A DNA stretch of 64,000 nucleotides. Origin: Pseudomonas fluorescens Q2-87 (GTDB taxonomy: Bacteria; Pseudomonadota; Gammaproteobacteria; Pseudomonadales; Pseudomonadaceae). Under the pieces are notes generated by a model. The model saw only the letters and a program-made list of their open reading frames with translations. It had not been told where the DNA came from and made no database searches. The stretch is taken from the NCBI RefSeq assembly GCF_000281895.1, contig NZ_CM001558.1, positions 616,001 through 680,000 of the forward strand, in the 5' to 3' direction. The position numbers were made by a program, and so were the translations under genes. Position 1 is the first letter of the stretch; each line of letters opens with the position of its first letter. Below, in pieces: positions 39,695 through 49,665 of this stretch.

Positions 39695-40738
39695 ATGTTG
39701 AGATCCCTGAAGTTCACAGCCCTGACTCTGGGCATGATGGGTACGGCAAGCGCGATGGCGGCGGGCCCGGACCTGACCGTTGTGTCTTTTGGCGGGGCGA
39801 ACAAGGCGGCGCAGGTCAAAGCCTTCTACGCACCGTGGGAAGCGGCCGGTAACGGCAAGATCGTCGCTGGCGAGTACAACGGTGAGATGGCCAAGGTCAA
39901 GGCCATGGTCGACACCAAGAGCGTTTCGTGGGACCTGGTGGAAGTCGAGTCTCCAGAGTTGTCCCGTGGTTGCGACGAAGACATGTTCGAGCAACTGGAC
40001 CCAGCCTTGTTCGGTAAGGCTGAAGACTACGTCAAGGGCGCAATCCAGCCTTGCGGCGTAGGCTTCTTCGTATGGTCGACCGTGCTGGCCTACAACGCCG
40101 ACAAACTGAAAACCGCACCGACCAGTTGGGCAGATTTCTGGGACACCAAGCAATTCCCGGGCAAGCGTGGCCTGCGTAAAGGCGCCAAATACACCCTGGA
40201 ATTCGCCCTGATGGCCGACGGCGTCGCGCCGAAGGACGTCTACAAGGTGCTGGCTGGCAAGGACGGCCAGGATCGCGCCTTCAAGAAGCTTGACGAGCTC
40301 AAGCCGAACATCCAGTGGTGGGAAGCCGGCGCCCAGCCACCGCAATACCTGGCCTCCGGTGACGTGGTCATGAGCTCGGCCTACAACGGCCGGATCGCCG
40401 CGGTGCAGAAAGAAAGCAACCTGAAAGTGGTGTGGAACGGCGGTATCTACGACTTCGACGCCTGGGCCATCCCACGTGGCCTGGACAAGACCCGCGCCGA
40501 AGCGGCGAAGAAATTCATCGCTTACTCGGTGGCACCGCAGCAGCAAAAGACCTACTCGGAAAACATCGCCTACGGCCCGGCCAATACCCAAGCCGTTCCG
40601 TTGCTGGCCAAGGATGTCCTCAAGGACATGCCAACCACCCCGGAAAACATCGCCAACCAGGTGCAGATCGACGTCAGCTTCTGGGCTGACAACGGCGAGC
40701 AACTGGAGCAGCGTTTCAACTCCTGGGCTGCGAAGTAA
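39695..40738 (+). CDS. agtB: Periplasmic substrate-binding protein, AgtB
   Basis: A 347-residue exported binding protein of the PotD/PotF group. A signal peptide (MLRSLKFTALTLGMMG...) is cleaved near AMAAGPD. The mature protein begins LTVVSFGGANKAAQVKAF and has the bilobal SBP layout with WDLVEVESPELSRGCDEDMFE and YNGRIAAVQ. It delivers substrate to AgtCD. Substrate (4-aminobutyrate/5-aminovalerate) is inferred from orthology. A REP pair separates it from agtC. Confidence 0.92.
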   Translation: MLRSLKFTALTLGMMGTASAMAAGPDLTVVSFGGANKAAQVKAFYAPWEAAGNGKIVAGEYNGEMAKVKAMVDTKSVSWDLVEVESPELSRGCDEDMFEQLDPALFGKAEDYVKGAIQPCGVGFFVWSTVLAYNADKLKTAPTSWADFWDTKQFPGKRGLRKGAKYTLEFALMADGVAPKDVYKVLAGKDGQDRAFKKLDELKPNIQWWEAGAQPPQYLASGDVVMSSAYNGRIAAVQKESNLKVVWNGGIYDFDAWAIPRGLDKTRAEAAKKFIAYSVAPQQQKTYSENIAYGPANTQAVPLLAKDVLKDMPTTPENIANQVQIDVSFWADNGEQLEQRFNSWAAK

Positions 40739-40766
40739 CCCCAGCGTTCATGGGTAAACGGGCTTT

Positions 40767-40879
40767 TGTGGCGAGGGAGCTTGCTCCCGCTTGAGTGCGC
40801 AGCACTCACAAAATTGGCGTTGCCGACAAAGTTTTGGGGCCGCTTCGCAGCCCAGCGCGAGCAAGCTCGCTCGCCACAA
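40767..40879. repeat. REP pair between agtB and agtC
   Basis: TGTGGCGAGGGAGCTTGCTCC and the inverted GCGAGCAAGCTCGCTCGCCACA span 113 bases inside the transporter operon. Such stems after a binding-protein gene often stabilise its upstream mRNA, giving excess binding protein over membrane parts. Confidence 0.88.
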
Positions 40880-40964
40880 TGACCCGCTCGCACAGGTTGC
40901 GATTTCAACAGAACAGAGGCGGCCCGCCGCCCCTGTAACGATCAAAAGATTTGCGGAGTTCGCC

Positions 40965-42212
40965 ATGGCCATCGCCGTTCCACTGAACGCAGGCACCAGC
41001 CCCACCCTGAAGCAGCGGCTCAAGCGCGCCGAGCGGGTCAACCGCTGGAAGGCCCAGGCCTTGATTGCGCCGCTGGTGCTGTTTCTGTTGCTGGTGTTTC
41101 TGGTGCCGATCGTGGCGCTGTTGTTCAAAAGCGTCAGCAACCCGGAAGTCGTGGGCGCCATGCCGCGCACCGTAGCGGCCGTCGCAGCATGGGACGGACG
41201 CGGATTGCCCGGCGAACCGGTGTACAAGGCCGCCAGTGAAGACCTGGCCGAAGCTCGCAAGAATCAGACCCTCGGCGACTTGTCCAAGCGCCTGAACATG
41301 GAGCTGGCCGGCTATCGCAGCCTGTTGACCAAGACCGCTCGGGCGTTGCCGTTTGCCACTGAGCCGGCCTCCTATAAAGAAGCACTGGAAAACCTCGACG
41401 AGCGCTGGGGCGACCCCGCGTATTGGCAGGTGATCCGTCGTAATACCAGCAACGTCACCCCTTATTACCTGCTGGCGGCCGTCGATCACCGCGTCGACGA
41501 CCTCGGCGAACTGGCCCCGGCCACGCCGGACCAAGCCATCTACCTCGACATCTTTACCCGTACTTTCTGGATGGGCCTGGTGATCACTGCGATCTGCCTG
41601 GTGCTGGCCTATCCGCTGGCCTATCTGTTGGCGAACCTGCCATCACGCCAGAGCAACCTGCTGATGATCCTGGTACTGCTGCCGTTCTGGACTTCGATCC
41701 TGGTACGAGTCGCGGCGTGGATCGTGCTGCTGCAATCGGGTGGCCTGATCAACAGCGCCCTGATGGCCATGGGAATCATCGATAAACCGTTGGAGCTGGT
41801 GTTCAACCGCACCGGTGTCTACATCTCCATGGTGCACATCCTGTTGCCGTTCATGATCTTGCCGATCTACAGCGTGATGAAGGGCATTTCGCCCACCTAC
41901 ATGCGTGCGGCGATTTCCCTGGGCTGCCATCCGTTCGCCAGTTTCTGGCGGGTATATTTCCCGCAGACCTACGCCGGTGTCGGCGCCGGCTGCCTGTTGG
42001 TGTTCATCCTCGCTATCGGCTATTACATCACGCCGGCGCTGCTGGGCAGCCCGAACGACCAGATGGTCAGCTATTTCGTGGCGTTCTACACCAACACCAG
42101 CATCAACTGGGGCATGGCCACAGCACTCGGCGGGCTGCTCCTGCTGGCGACCGTCGTGCTTTACCTGATTTACAACCGACTGGTAGGCGCCAGTCGCCTG
42201 CGCCTGAGCTAA
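40965..42212 (+). CDS. agtC: ABC transporter permease AgtC with large periplasmic insert
   Basis: A 415-residue inner-membrane permease. After a cytoplasmic N-terminus and first helix (LIAPLVLFLLLVFLVPIVALL, about 27-47) there is an unusually long periplasmic region of about 140 residues (to about 185) before the core helices; ordinary PotB-type subunits are about 290 residues. The coupling EAA-like loop is MRAAISLGCHPFASFWRVYFPQT (about 306-328). The ATG at 40965 follows GCGGAG; longer in-frame starts fall in the REP DNA and are rejected. It pairs with AgtD. Confidence 0.9.
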   Translation: MAIAVPLNAGTSPTLKQRLKRAERVNRWKAQALIAPLVLFLLLVFLVPIVALLFKSVSNPEVVGAMPRTVAAVAAWDGRGLPGEPVYKAASEDLAEARKNQTLGDLSKRLNMELAGYRSLLTKTARALPFATEPASYKEALENLDERWGDPAYWQVIRRNTSNVTPYYLLAAVDHRVDDLGELAPATPDQAIYLDIFTRTFWMGLVITAICLVLAYPLAYLLANLPSRQSNLLMILVLLPFWTSILVRVAAWIVLLQSGGLINSALMAMGIIDKPLELVFNRTGVYISMVHILLPFMILPIYSVMKGISPTYMRAAISLGCHPFASFWRVYFPQTYAGVGAGCLLVFILAIGYYITPALLGSPNDQMVSYFVAFYTNTSINWGMATALGGLLLLATVVLYLIYNRLVGASRLRLS

Positions 42213-42224
42213 GGGGAGATCAAA

Positions 42225-43049
42225 ATGTTGAGTCCTTATATGTCTCCCATCGAACGGGTGTGGTTCTACAGCTTGCGCACACTCTGCGGGCTGATCCTGT
42301 TGTTCCTGATCCTGCCGGTGCTGGTGATTATTCCGCTGTCGTTCAACTCCGGTAGTTTCCTGGTGTACCCGCTGCAAGGCTTTTCGTTGCAGTGGTACCA
42401 CGATTTCTTCGCCTCGGCCGAATGGATGCGAGCGTTGAAGAACAGCATTGTCGTGGCCCCGGCGGCGACCTTGCTGGCGATGGTCTTCGGTACGCTGGCG
42501 GCTATTGGCCTGACCCGCGGCGATTTCCCGGGCAAGGCGCTGGTAATGGCCCTGGTGATTTCGCCCATGGTGGTGCCGGTGGTGATCATCGGTGTCGCCA
42601 GCTATCTGTTTTTCGCGCCGTTGGGCATGGGCAACAGCTTCCTTTCGCTGATCGTGGTTCACGCGGTGCTGGGCGTGCCGTTCGTCATCATCACGGTGTC
42701 GGCGACCTTGCAGGGGTTCAACCACAACCTGGTCCGGGCCGCTGCCAGCCTTGGTGCTTCGCCATTGACGGCGTTCCGTCGGGTGACCCTGCCATTGATT
42801 GCCCCGGGCGTAATCTCCGGAGCGCTGTTTGCCTTCGCGACGTCGTTCGACGAAGTGGTGGTAACGCTGTTCCTGGCCGGCCCCGAGCAAGCAACCCTGC
42901 CACGGCAGATGTTCAGCGGCATCCGTGAAAACCTCAGCCCTACCATTGCCGCTGCGGCGACGCTGCTGATCGCCTTTTCGGTGATTCTGCTGCTGACCCT
43001 GGAGTGGTTGCGTGGGCGCAGTGAGAAGTTGCGCACTGCCCAGGTATAA
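42225..43049 (+). CDS. agtD: ABC transporter permease AgtD (PotC-like)
   Basis: A 274-residue second permease with six membrane helices (first at about 18-38: TLCGLILLFLILPVLVIIPLS) and the EAA-type loop VRAAASLGASPLTAFRRVTLPLI (about 185-207). It begins 12 bases after agtC with a GGGGAGA ribosome site. It forms the membrane channel with AgtC. A REP pair follows the stop. Confidence 0.93.
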   Translation: MLSPYMSPIERVWFYSLRTLCGLILLFLILPVLVIIPLSFNSGSFLVYPLQGFSLQWYHDFFASAEWMRALKNSIVVAPAATLLAMVFGTLAAIGLTRGDFPGKALVMALVISPMVVPVVIIGVASYLFFAPLGMGNSFLSLIVVHAVLGVPFVIITVSATLQGFNHNLVRAAASLGASPLTAFRRVTLPLIAPGVISGALFAFATSFDEVVVTLFLAGPEQATLPRQMFSGIRENLSPTIAAAATLLIAFSVILLLTLEWLRGRSEKLRTAQV

Positions 43050-43067
43050 CGTCTTACATGGCTCCAG

Positions 43068-43157
43068 TGTGGGAGCGGGCTTGCTCGCGAATGCGGTGTG
43101 CCAGTCGACACAAATGTTGAATGTGCCGCCGTATTCGCGAGCAAGCCCGCTCCCACA
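43068..43157. repeat. REP pair after agtD
   Basis: TGTGGGAGCGGGCTTGCTCG and the inverted CGAGCAAGCCCGCTCCCACA close the transporter operon, with about 50 bases between the arms. It probably limits read-through to the alcohol dehydrogenase gene. Confidence 0.9.
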
Positions 43158-43252
43158 ATGGGTTTGCGGCGTATTCATAAGCCGAATAGCAGACAACCCC
43201 CAATACCGAGCTATCCTTGTGCCAGCCCATACTCGAATAAGAGGCCGCGCAC

Positions 43253-44401
43253 ATGAGTCTTTCCTCATTCAAGATCGCCCACAAACTGATTACCGGCGCC
43301 GCTGCCATCGAACAACTGGCGGCCGAGCTGACACGGCTTGACGTCGATAACCCGCTGATCGTGACCGACGCCGCGCTGGTCAAGTCCGGCACCGTCGAGC
43401 TGGCCTTGCAGCATCTGGGCGGGCGCGACTACGAAATTTTCGACCGGGTCATGCCCGACCCGGAAATCGCCATCGTCGAGGACTGCATGCAGGCCTACCG
43501 CGACGGTGGCCATGACGGCCTGATCGGCCTGGGCGGCGGCAGTGCCATCGACATCGCCAAATGCGTAGGCGTCTACGCCGGGTACCACGGCGAGCTGCAG
43601 GACATGTTCGGTGTCGATCAAGTACCGCGCAAAGGCGCGCCCATGATTGCCATCCCCACCACCGCCGGGACCGGTTCGGAAGTCACCAACGTGGCGATAC
43701 TTTCCGACAAGGCCGCACAGCTGAAAAAAGGCATCGTCAGTGATTACCTACTGCCGGACGTGGCGTTGGTCAGCCCACAAATGACCCTTACATGCCCTCG
43801 CGGCGTGACGGCTTCCAGTGGTGTCGACGCGTTGGTGCATGCCATCGAGGCCTACCTGTCACTCAACGCATCGCCCATCACCGATGCCCTGGCCATCGGC
43901 GCGATCAAACTGATCACCCGCGCACTGCCCAAGGCCTATGCCAACCCCGCCCACCTGCAAGCCCGCGAAGACATGGCCACTGCCAGCCTGATGGCCGGCA
44001 TGGCGTTCGGCAATGCCGGGGTTGGAGCGGTGCATGCGCTGGCGTATCCGTTGGGTGGGCGCTTTCACGTGTCCCATGGCGTCGCCAATGCCTTGTTGCT
44101 GCCGTATGTCATGGCATGGAACAAGCTCGCCTGCGTCGAGCGCATGCGCGAGATCGCCGAGGCCATGGGCATCAAGACCGCCCATTTGAGCGACCTTGAA
44201 GCCGCGGACGAAGCCGTGGAAGCCATGATCGCGCTGTGTGCCGCCGTGGAAATCCCCAAAGGCTTGAGTGGCCTGGGCGTGACCGCGGACGTAATCCCCT
44301 CGATGGCCGTGGAGGCCGCCGGGATCGAGCGGCTGATGCGCAACAACCCGCGCAAGCTGAGCGCCGGCGACATCGAGAAGATCTACCGCGCAGCGTATTG
44401 A
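43253..44401 (+). CDS. Iron-containing alcohol dehydrogenase
   Basis: A 382-residue member of the Fe-ADH (type III) family, NAD(P)-dependent. The nucleotide site is GLGGGSAIDIAKCV (about 93-106) and TTAGTGSEV; metal ligands are Asp in SSGVDALVHAIEAY (about 190) with His at 194, and His in GGRFHVSHGVANALLLP (about 262-276). In P. aeruginosa rpe follows agtD directly, so this gene is extra here. Enzymes of this family reduce short semialdehydes, including 4-hydroxybutyrate dehydrogenases; next to a GABA/aminovalerate importer, an omega-hydroxyacid role is possible but unproven. Confidence 0.88.
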   Translation: MSLSSFKIAHKLITGAAAIEQLAAELTRLDVDNPLIVTDAALVKSGTVELALQHLGGRDYEIFDRVMPDPEIAIVEDCMQAYRDGGHDGLIGLGGGSAIDIAKCVGVYAGYHGELQDMFGVDQVPRKGAPMIAIPTTAGTGSEVTNVAILSDKAAQLKKGIVSDYLLPDVALVSPQMTLTCPRGVTASSGVDALVHAIEAYLSLNASPITDALAIGAIKLITRALPKAYANPAHLQAREDMATASLMAGMAFGNAGVGAVHALAYPLGGRFHVSHGVANALLLPYVMAWNKLACVERMREIAEAMGIKTAHLSDLEAADEAVEAMIALCAAVEIPKGLSGLGVTADVIPSMAVEAAGIERLMRNNPRKLSAGDIEKIYRAAY

Positions 44402-44479
44402 TCGACAGTCACGGTGTGCGCGCCAAATCTTGAGGTATACAATGCGCGCCATCGTGATTCCGCTCAAAACAGGTGCGTC

Positions 44480-45154
44480 ATGCAGCCCTTCGCTATTGCT
44501 CCGTCGATTCTCTCCGCCGACTTTGCCCGCCTGGGCGAAGAAGTGGACAACGTTCTGGCCGCCGGGGCCGACATCGTGCACTTCGACGTCATGGACAACC
44601 ATTACGTGCCCAACCTGACCATCGGTCCGATGGTTTGCGCGGCGCTGCGCAAGTACGGCATCACTGCGCCGATCGACGCGCACCTGATGGTCAGCCCGGT
44701 GGATCGGATCGTGGGTGACTTCATCGAAGCCGGCGCCACCTACATCACCTTCCACCCCGAAGCGACGCTGCACGTTGATCGCTCCTTGCAATTGATCCGC
44801 GAGGGCGGCTGCAAGGCCGGCCTGGTGTTCAACCCGGCAACGCCCCTGGACGTGCTCAAGTACGTGATGGACAAGGTCGATATGATCCTGCTCATGAGCG
44901 TCAACCCTGGCTTCGGCGGACAGAAATTCATCCCTGGCACCCTCGACAAGCTGCGCGAAGCCCGTGCGCTGATCGATGCCTCGGGGCGTGATATCCGCCT
45001 GGAAATCGACGGCGGCGTGAACGTGGGCAATATCCGTGAGATCGCTGCGGCCGGCGCCGACACCTTTGTGGCCGGCTCGGCGATCTTCAATGCGCCGGAC
45101 TACCAAGAGGTGATTGAAAAGATGCGCACCGAACTGGCCCTGGCGCGTCCATGA
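44480..45154 (+). CDS. rpe: Ribulose-phosphate 3-epimerase
   Basis: Rpe interconverts ribulose-5-phosphate and xylulose-5-phosphate. The 224-residue TIM-barrel protein has [16 protein letters not shown] (7-22), [17 protein letters not shown] (about 35-51), [14 protein letters not shown] (about 140-153) and the catalytic Asp in LEIDGGVN (about 177). The ATG at 44480 follows AGGTG. It overlaps gph by four bases. Confidence 0.97.
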   Translation: MQPFAIAPSILSADFARLGEEVDNVLAAGADIVHFDVMDNHYVPNLTIGPMVCAALRKYGITAPIDAHLMVSPVDRIVGDFIEAGATYITFHPEATLHVDRSLQLIREGGCKAGLVFNPATPLDVLKYVMDKVDMILLMSVNPGFGGQKFIPGTLDKLREARALIDASGRDIRLEIDGGVNVGNIREIAAAGADTFVAGSAIFNAPDYQEVIEKMRTELALARP

Positions 45155-45969
45155 GCGGCTTCGAGCAGCTGTTCCCCGGCAGCCTGCCGCGCCTGGTGAT
45201 GTTCGACCTCGATGGCACGCTGGTCGATTCGGTCCCGGACCTCGCGGCCGCCGTGGACAATATGCTGCTCAAGCTCGGCCGCCCGCCCGCCGGCATCGAT
45301 GCGGTGCGCCAGTGGGTCGGCAATGGCGCGCCCATGCTGGTGCGCCGGGCCCTGGCCAACCACATCGATGCCAACGGTGTGGATGATGCCGAGGCTGAGC
45401 GGGCGCTGGAGCTGTTCAACGAAGCCTATGAAGGCAACCATGAGCTGACCGTGGTCTATCCCGGTGTGCGCTCCACACTCAAATGGCTGAAAAAACAAGG
45501 CGTGGAAATGGCCTTGATCACCAACAAACCGGAGCGCTTCGTCGCGCCGTTGCTGGATGAGATGAAAATCGGTCGTTATTTCCGCTGGATCATCGGCGGC
45601 GACACCCTGCCACAAAAAAAGCCCGACCCGGCGGCGCTGTTCTTCGTGATGAAAATGGCCAACATCCCGGCCTCGCAATCGTTATTCGTCGGCGACTCGC
45701 GCAGCGATGTGCTGGCGGCGAAAGCGGCGGGGGTCAAGTGTGTGGCGCTGAGTTACGGCTACAACCATGGCCGGCCCATCGCCGAAGAGTTTCCTACGCT
45801 GGTGATCGACGATTTGCGCCTGCTAATTCCCAGTTGCCTGGACCCGGCCGCTGAGATAACGTTGCCCGACGCTGTTCAATCCTCTTCTGGAAACGCCATC
45901 GTGGTGGTCACTCGCAAACTCTGGATGAAAGTCATGAAGGCCCTGGCCCGCTGGCGTTGGCGCGCCTGA
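45151..45969 (+). CDS. gph: Phosphoglycolate phosphatase with a Trp-leader-like C-terminal tail
   Basis: Gph dephosphorylates 2-phosphoglycolate. The HAD-type protein has [16 protein letters not shown] (nucleophile Asp in DLDGT at about 19), ITNKP (motif II) and [16 protein letters not shown] (about 186-201). HAD homology ends near residue 230. The last 20-odd residues ([19 protein letters not shown]) are atypical, and the final codons with the stop match, over 25 identical bases, a separate leader peptide before trpG (45946-45970 against 49729-49753). The tail therefore looks like a trpE leader peptide read in frame with gph. It overlaps rpe, and trpE begins 70 bases on. Confidence 0.95.
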   Translation: MSGFEQLFPGSLPRLVMFDLDGTLVDSVPDLAAAVDNMLLKLGRPPAGIDAVRQWVGNGAPMLVRRALANHIDANGVDDAEAERALELFNEAYEGNHELTVVYPGVRSTLKWLKKQGVEMALITNKPERFVAPLLDEMKIGRYFRWIIGGDTLPQKKPDPAALFFVMKMANIPASQSLFVGDSRSDVLAAKAAGVKCVALSYGYNHGRPIAEEFPTLVIDDLRLLIPSCLDPAAEITLPDAVQSSSGNAIVVVTRKLWMKVMKALARWRWRA

Positions 45970-46033
45970 CCTGATCCAGGCCGGTTATCCGGCGCGTTTG
46001 CATACCTGACTGTCAGCTCCTCATGCCACGAGG
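45946..46033 (+). promoter_or_regulatory. Predicted trpE attenuator / leader region
   Basis: Tandem Trp codons (TGG CGT TGG) sit at the end of gph, then the stop at 45967-45969. CGCGCC at 45961-45966 can pair with GGCGCG at 45991-45996, which overlaps the hairpin GCCGG/CCGGC at 45980-45993, so the two pairings exclude one another. CCTC at 46019-46022 can pair with the trpE ribosome site GAGG at 46030-46033. Attenuation of trpE has been reported in P. putida; the folds here are my pairings and the T-run is weak. Confidence 0.55.
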
Positions 46034-46039
46034 CACCCC

Positions 46040-47521
46040 ATGATCCGTGAAGAATTCCTGCGCCTAGCCGCTGCCGGCTACAACCGCATCCCGCTTGCCT
46101 GCGAAACCCTGGCCGACTTCGATACGCCGCTGTCGATCTACCTCAAGCTGGCCGACGAGCCCAATTCCTATCTGCTCGAGTCGGTGCAGGGCGGTGAGAA
46201 ATGGGGCCGTTATTCCATCATCGGCTTGCCGTGCCGCACCGTATTGCGGGTCCATGACCATCGCATCAGCGTGACCCACGACGGCGTCGAGATCGAAAGC
46301 CTCGAAGTCGAAGACCCGTTGGCCTTCGTTGAAACCTTCAAGGCCCGCTACAACGTGCCGACCATTCCCGGCTTGCCGCGTTTCAATGGTGGCTTGGTGG
46401 GGTACTTCGGCTACGACTGCGTGCGCTACGTGGAGAAACGCCTGGGTGCCTGTCCGAACCCCGATCCACTCGGCGTGCCGGACATCTTGCTGATGGTTTC
46501 CGACGCCGTGGTGGTCTTCGACAACCTCGCTGGCAAGATGCACGCCATCGTCCTGGCCGACCCGTCCCGGGAAGATGCCTACGAGCAAGGTCAGAAAAGT
46601 CTGCAGGCACTCCTGGAAAAGCTCCGTCAGCCAATTACCCCGCGCCCAGGCCTGGATTTCAGCAAGCAGTCGGCGGCCGATCCGGTGTTCCGCTCAAGTT
46701 TCACCCAGGGCGACTACGAAAAAGCCGTCGATACCATCAAGGAATACATCCTGGCTGGCGATTGCATGCAGGTCGTGCCGTCGCAGCGCATGTCCATCGA
46801 CTTCAAGGCTGCGCCCATCGATCTTTATCGGGCGCTGCGCTGCTTCAACCCAACGCCCTACATGTACTTCTTCAACTTCGGTGACTTCCATGTCGTGGGC
46901 AGTTCGCCGGAAGTGCTGGTGCGGGTCGAAGACAACCTGATTACCGTGCGACCGATTGCCGGTACCCGCCCGCGTGGCGCCACGGAAGAGGCGGATCGGG
47001 CGCTGGAGGAGGACCTGCTGTCGGACGACAAGGAAATCGCCGAGCACCTGATGCTGATCGACCTGGGCCGCAACGACACCGGGCGCGTCTCGGAAGTCGG
47101 TTCGGTGAAGCTCACCGAGAAGATGGTCATCGAGCGCTATTCCAACGTGATGCACATCGTCTCCAACGTCACCGGTCAATTGAAGGCCGGGCTGACGGCG
47201 ATGGACGCCTTACGCGCGATCCTGCCGGCGGGCACGTTGTCTGGCGCGCCGAAAATTCGCGCGATGGAAATCATCGACGAACTGGAACCGGTCAAGCGTG
47301 GGGTATACGGCGGGGCGGTGGGTTACTTCGCCTGGAACGGCAACATGGACACTGCGATTGCTATCCGCACCGCCGTCATCAAGGACGGTGAACTGCATGT
47401 TCAGGCGGGTGGTGGCATTGTCGCCGACTCGGTGCCGGCACTGGAATGGGAAGAAACCCTGAACAAGCGCCGCGCGATGTTCCGCGCCGTGGCACTGGCC
47501 GAGCAGACCCCAAAAGACTGA
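46040..47521 (+). CDS. trpE: Anthranilate synthase component I
   Basis: TrpE makes anthranilate from chorismate with ammonia supplied by TrpG. The 493-residue protein shows the Trp feedback site [21 protein letters not shown] (about 35-55), the chorismate-binding core with [41 protein letters not shown] and [20 protein letters not shown] (about 397-416). The ATG at 46040 has GAGG six bases upstream. It lies apart from trpGDC, separated by estA. Confidence 0.97.
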   Translation: MIREEFLRLAAAGYNRIPLACETLADFDTPLSIYLKLADEPNSYLLESVQGGEKWGRYSIIGLPCRTVLRVHDHRISVTHDGVEIESLEVEDPLAFVETFKARYNVPTIPGLPRFNGGLVGYFGYDCVRYVEKRLGACPNPDPLGVPDILLMVSDAVVVFDNLAGKMHAIVLADPSREDAYEQGQKSLQALLEKLRQPITPRPGLDFSKQSAADPVFRSSFTQGDYEKAVDTIKEYILAGDCMQVVPSQRMSIDFKAAPIDLYRALRCFNPTPYMYFFNFGDFHVVGSSPEVLVRVEDNLITVRPIAGTRPRGATEEADRALEEDLLSDDKEIAEHLMLIDLGRNDTGRVSEVGSVKLTEKMVIERYSNVMHIVSNVTGQLKAGLTAMDALRAILPAGTLSGAPKIRAMEIIDELEPVKRGVYGGAVGYFAWNGNMDTAIAIRTAVIKDGELHVQAGGGIVADSVPALEWEETLNKRRAMFRAVALAEQTPKD

Positions 47522-47557
47522 AAGTCTTTCAACACACAACTATGGCAACTCGATCAG

Positions 47558-47581
47558 TGTGGGAGCGAGCTCGCTCCCACA
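47558..47581. repeat. Single REP palindrome, likely terminator
   Basis: TGTGGGAGCGAG and CTCGCTCCCACA form a perfect 24-base palindrome followed by GGGTTTT, between the convergent trpE and estA genes. It is a lone REP of the same family as the doublets and could end transcription in both directions. Confidence 0.8.
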
Positions 47582-47594
47582 GGGTTTTCCGCGA

Positions 47595-49502
47595 TCAGAA
47601 ATCCAGACTGACGCCCAGGCTGATGCCTTGCTGGGTCAGGTCATCATCCTTGCGCAAGGTATAACCGCCCCGCAGTGCCAGGTCGTTGGTCAGTTTGTGG
47701 CTGACCCCAACGCTCAAGCGGTTCAGGTGGCTCTGCGGTGTATAGCCCTCCAGGGTGAAGTCGTTGGCCGGCAGGCTGTTGAGGGCGATGTTCACCTTCT
47801 GCGTGTCGTCTTCGTACTCACGTTCGTGGGCATATTCGCCGAACACCTGGGTCTGGCGGGTGAAGTTGTATTTGCCTTGCAAGCCAATCCCCAGGCGCTT
47901 CGAATCGCGGGTCTGATCATCAAACGTCAGGGCTGTGGAGCGGCTGCTCTTTTCCGAATAGCCGTCGACTTCCACCTTCGCATAATCAGCGCTGATGAAC
48001 GGTGACAGGTGCCACTCGCTGCCCGGCTGGGCAATGTCGTAGCCCACGCGGGTGCTGAACGCCCACAGGTGGCCATCGGTGTCGCCTTTCTCCTGCGCTT
48101 CGTTGACGCCCAGGTCGAATTTGCGCTCCAGGTTGTCGTAGTCGAGCTTGCCGCCGGTCAGTGCGGCGTCGGCCCACCAACGGTTTTGCTGGAATTGGGC
48201 GAATGCTGTCGCCAGGTAGCTGTTGAGTTTGTAGTTCGAATCGTTATGGCCGGCATCCATGTCCTGGCGGTAGAGCCCGGCGGCAACCCCCACGCGCCAC
48301 GCCTCGTTGAGCCGATAGCTGCCGCCGATGTTCAGGCTGTAGCCGCTCCCGTCGGCGCTGGCACCGCTGCCTTGGCTGTCCATGTCCAGATGCTGGCCGC
48401 CGCCAGCGACAATGGCTCGCCATTGGCCGACTGCTTGCCAGTTCTCCCAATCCGATTGCCATTGGCTGCGCAATTCATCCTGGTGGGCCCGCAAGGTCGA
48501 GTGGGCCATTTCCGGCAGCAACGTCAGTTCCCAAGGCGCTGAAAGCAAGGAGTAGGCGTAGTCGGCGATCAGTTTTTGCCCGGCTTCGGTAGGGTGAACC
48601 GAGTCGTTGTAGATCAGTTTGCTAGGGTCAGGCGTGGCGCTGTTGATGCCATAGGTGGCGTTTTCCGTGCAGCCGTTGCCGCTGAAACAGGTGGCTGTGA
48701 GGTTCTCCCCGGTGGCGAGGCCGAACCGTGCCGGGTCGGCGAAGCTTTCTTGCAGCAGCAACGGAACGTTCAGTGGAATGACTTCGGCATCGATGCCTTG
48801 CAGTCGCGTGACGAGTTGCTGGTTGAACTGATTGCTGAGCTGCGAGACGGCGCCTTGCAATGGGGTGCCATTCAGCGCCGGCGTCAGGCCCAGGTCGGGC
48901 AGCAGCCAGACCATCACATAACGGGCGCCGGCGGTTTGCAGCACTTGAACGCTGTCGGCCAGGCGGTCTGCGGCGGCGGTCGCCTGTGCAGGGCTCAACA
49001 CCAAGCCTTGGAGGAAGTCGTTACCGCCCCCGGAAATGTAATAGAGCGCATTCGGATCGGCGCGCAGGCCATTGGACTGCAGATAGCCGGGGCGACTGCG
49101 CTCGCCGGTATCGGACACGCCGGTAATCGATTCCAGGATCTGATCGGTACGATAACCACCCACCGCCCAGTTGTTGCCATCTGCCAGCCCCTCGCCGGCG
49201 CGCACCGCCGATGTGGAGGCGGCGGTCTCGTCGGCGGAATAACCCAGGCGCCCGCCGAGCAGTTGGGTGGAGTTGGCTGAGTAGCTCTCGCCGCTGCCGT
49301 CGAGATAGGACGGGCCGGTTCGATTGGTGAAGCGCTGCGTTGCCCCGGCGGGGCCGTTCGGGTCGGCGAACTGGCCGGCATCGTTGAGGCTGTCACCGAA
49401 CACGATGAACTTGGAATAAGGGTTGGGCGCAGCGGTGGCCTGGGCACAGGCCATCGCGAGCAGACAGCTGGCAATCGGTACGAATAATGTCTGTTTGATC
49501 AT
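47595..49502 (-). CDS. estA: GDSL esterase autotransporter EstA/EstP
   Basis: This 635-residue outer-membrane esterase has a signal peptide ([20 protein letters not shown]...) ending near ATAAPNP, a GDSL-type passenger with nucleophile Ser in [12 protein letters not shown] (about 35), the oxyanion GGGND (about 155) and the Asp-His pair in [10 protein letters not shown] (about 295-304), then a C-terminal 12-strand autotransporter barrel from about 370 ending SLGVSLDF with terminal Phe. The ATG at 49502 is used because it opens the signal peptide; the frame continues 25 codons upstream without support. In the putida/fluorescens group it lies between trpE and trpG, as here. Confidence 0.94.
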   Translation of the reverse strand: MIKQTLFVPIASCLLAMACAQATAAPNPYSKFIVFGDSLNDAGQFADPNGPAGATQRFTNRTGPSYLDGSGESYSANSTQLLGGRLGYSADETAASTSAVRAGEGLADGNNWAVGGYRTDQILESITGVSDTGERSRPGYLQSNGLRADPNALYYISGGGNDFLQGLVLSPAQATAAADRLADSVQVLQTAGARYVMVWLLPDLGLTPALNGTPLQGAVSQLSNQFNQQLVTRLQGIDAEVIPLNVPLLLQESFADPARFGLATGENLTATCFSGNGCTENATYGINSATPDPSKLIYNDSVHPTEAGQKLIADYAYSLLSAPWELTLLPEMAHSTLRAHQDELRSQWQSDWENWQAVGQWRAIVAGGGQHLDMDSQGSGASADGSGYSLNIGGSYRLNEAWRVGVAAGLYRQDMDAGHNDSNYKLNSYLATAFAQFQQNRWWADAALTGGKLDYDNLERKFDLGVNEAQEKGDTDGHLWAFSTRVGYDIAQPGSEWHLSPFISADYAKVEVDGYSEKSSRSTALTFDDQTRDSKRLGIGLQGKYNFTRQTQVFGEYAHEREYEDDTQKVNIALNSLPANDFTLEGYTPQSHLNRLSVGVSHKLTNDLALRGGYTLRKDDDLTQQGISLGVSLDF

Positions 49503-49665
49503 GGGAAAGTCCGTTTTTATCTTATTTTTGTGGGGAAAACGAAACGACAGTACCAAAAACTTTCGGCCTTTTGCCATCTATCCGCCGTGACGCGATTGTT
49601 TCAAAGCCCTTCCGGGGTTGGTCATATTGCGTGCTCCGCCCAGCTAAGCTACTGTGCCGGGACGT

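Noticed and set aside
41643..43268. 541-codon minus-strand open frame over agtC/agtD
   Set aside because: It mirrors two clear permease genes, is rich in Gln/Arg/His as antisense frames are, and crosses a REP pair.
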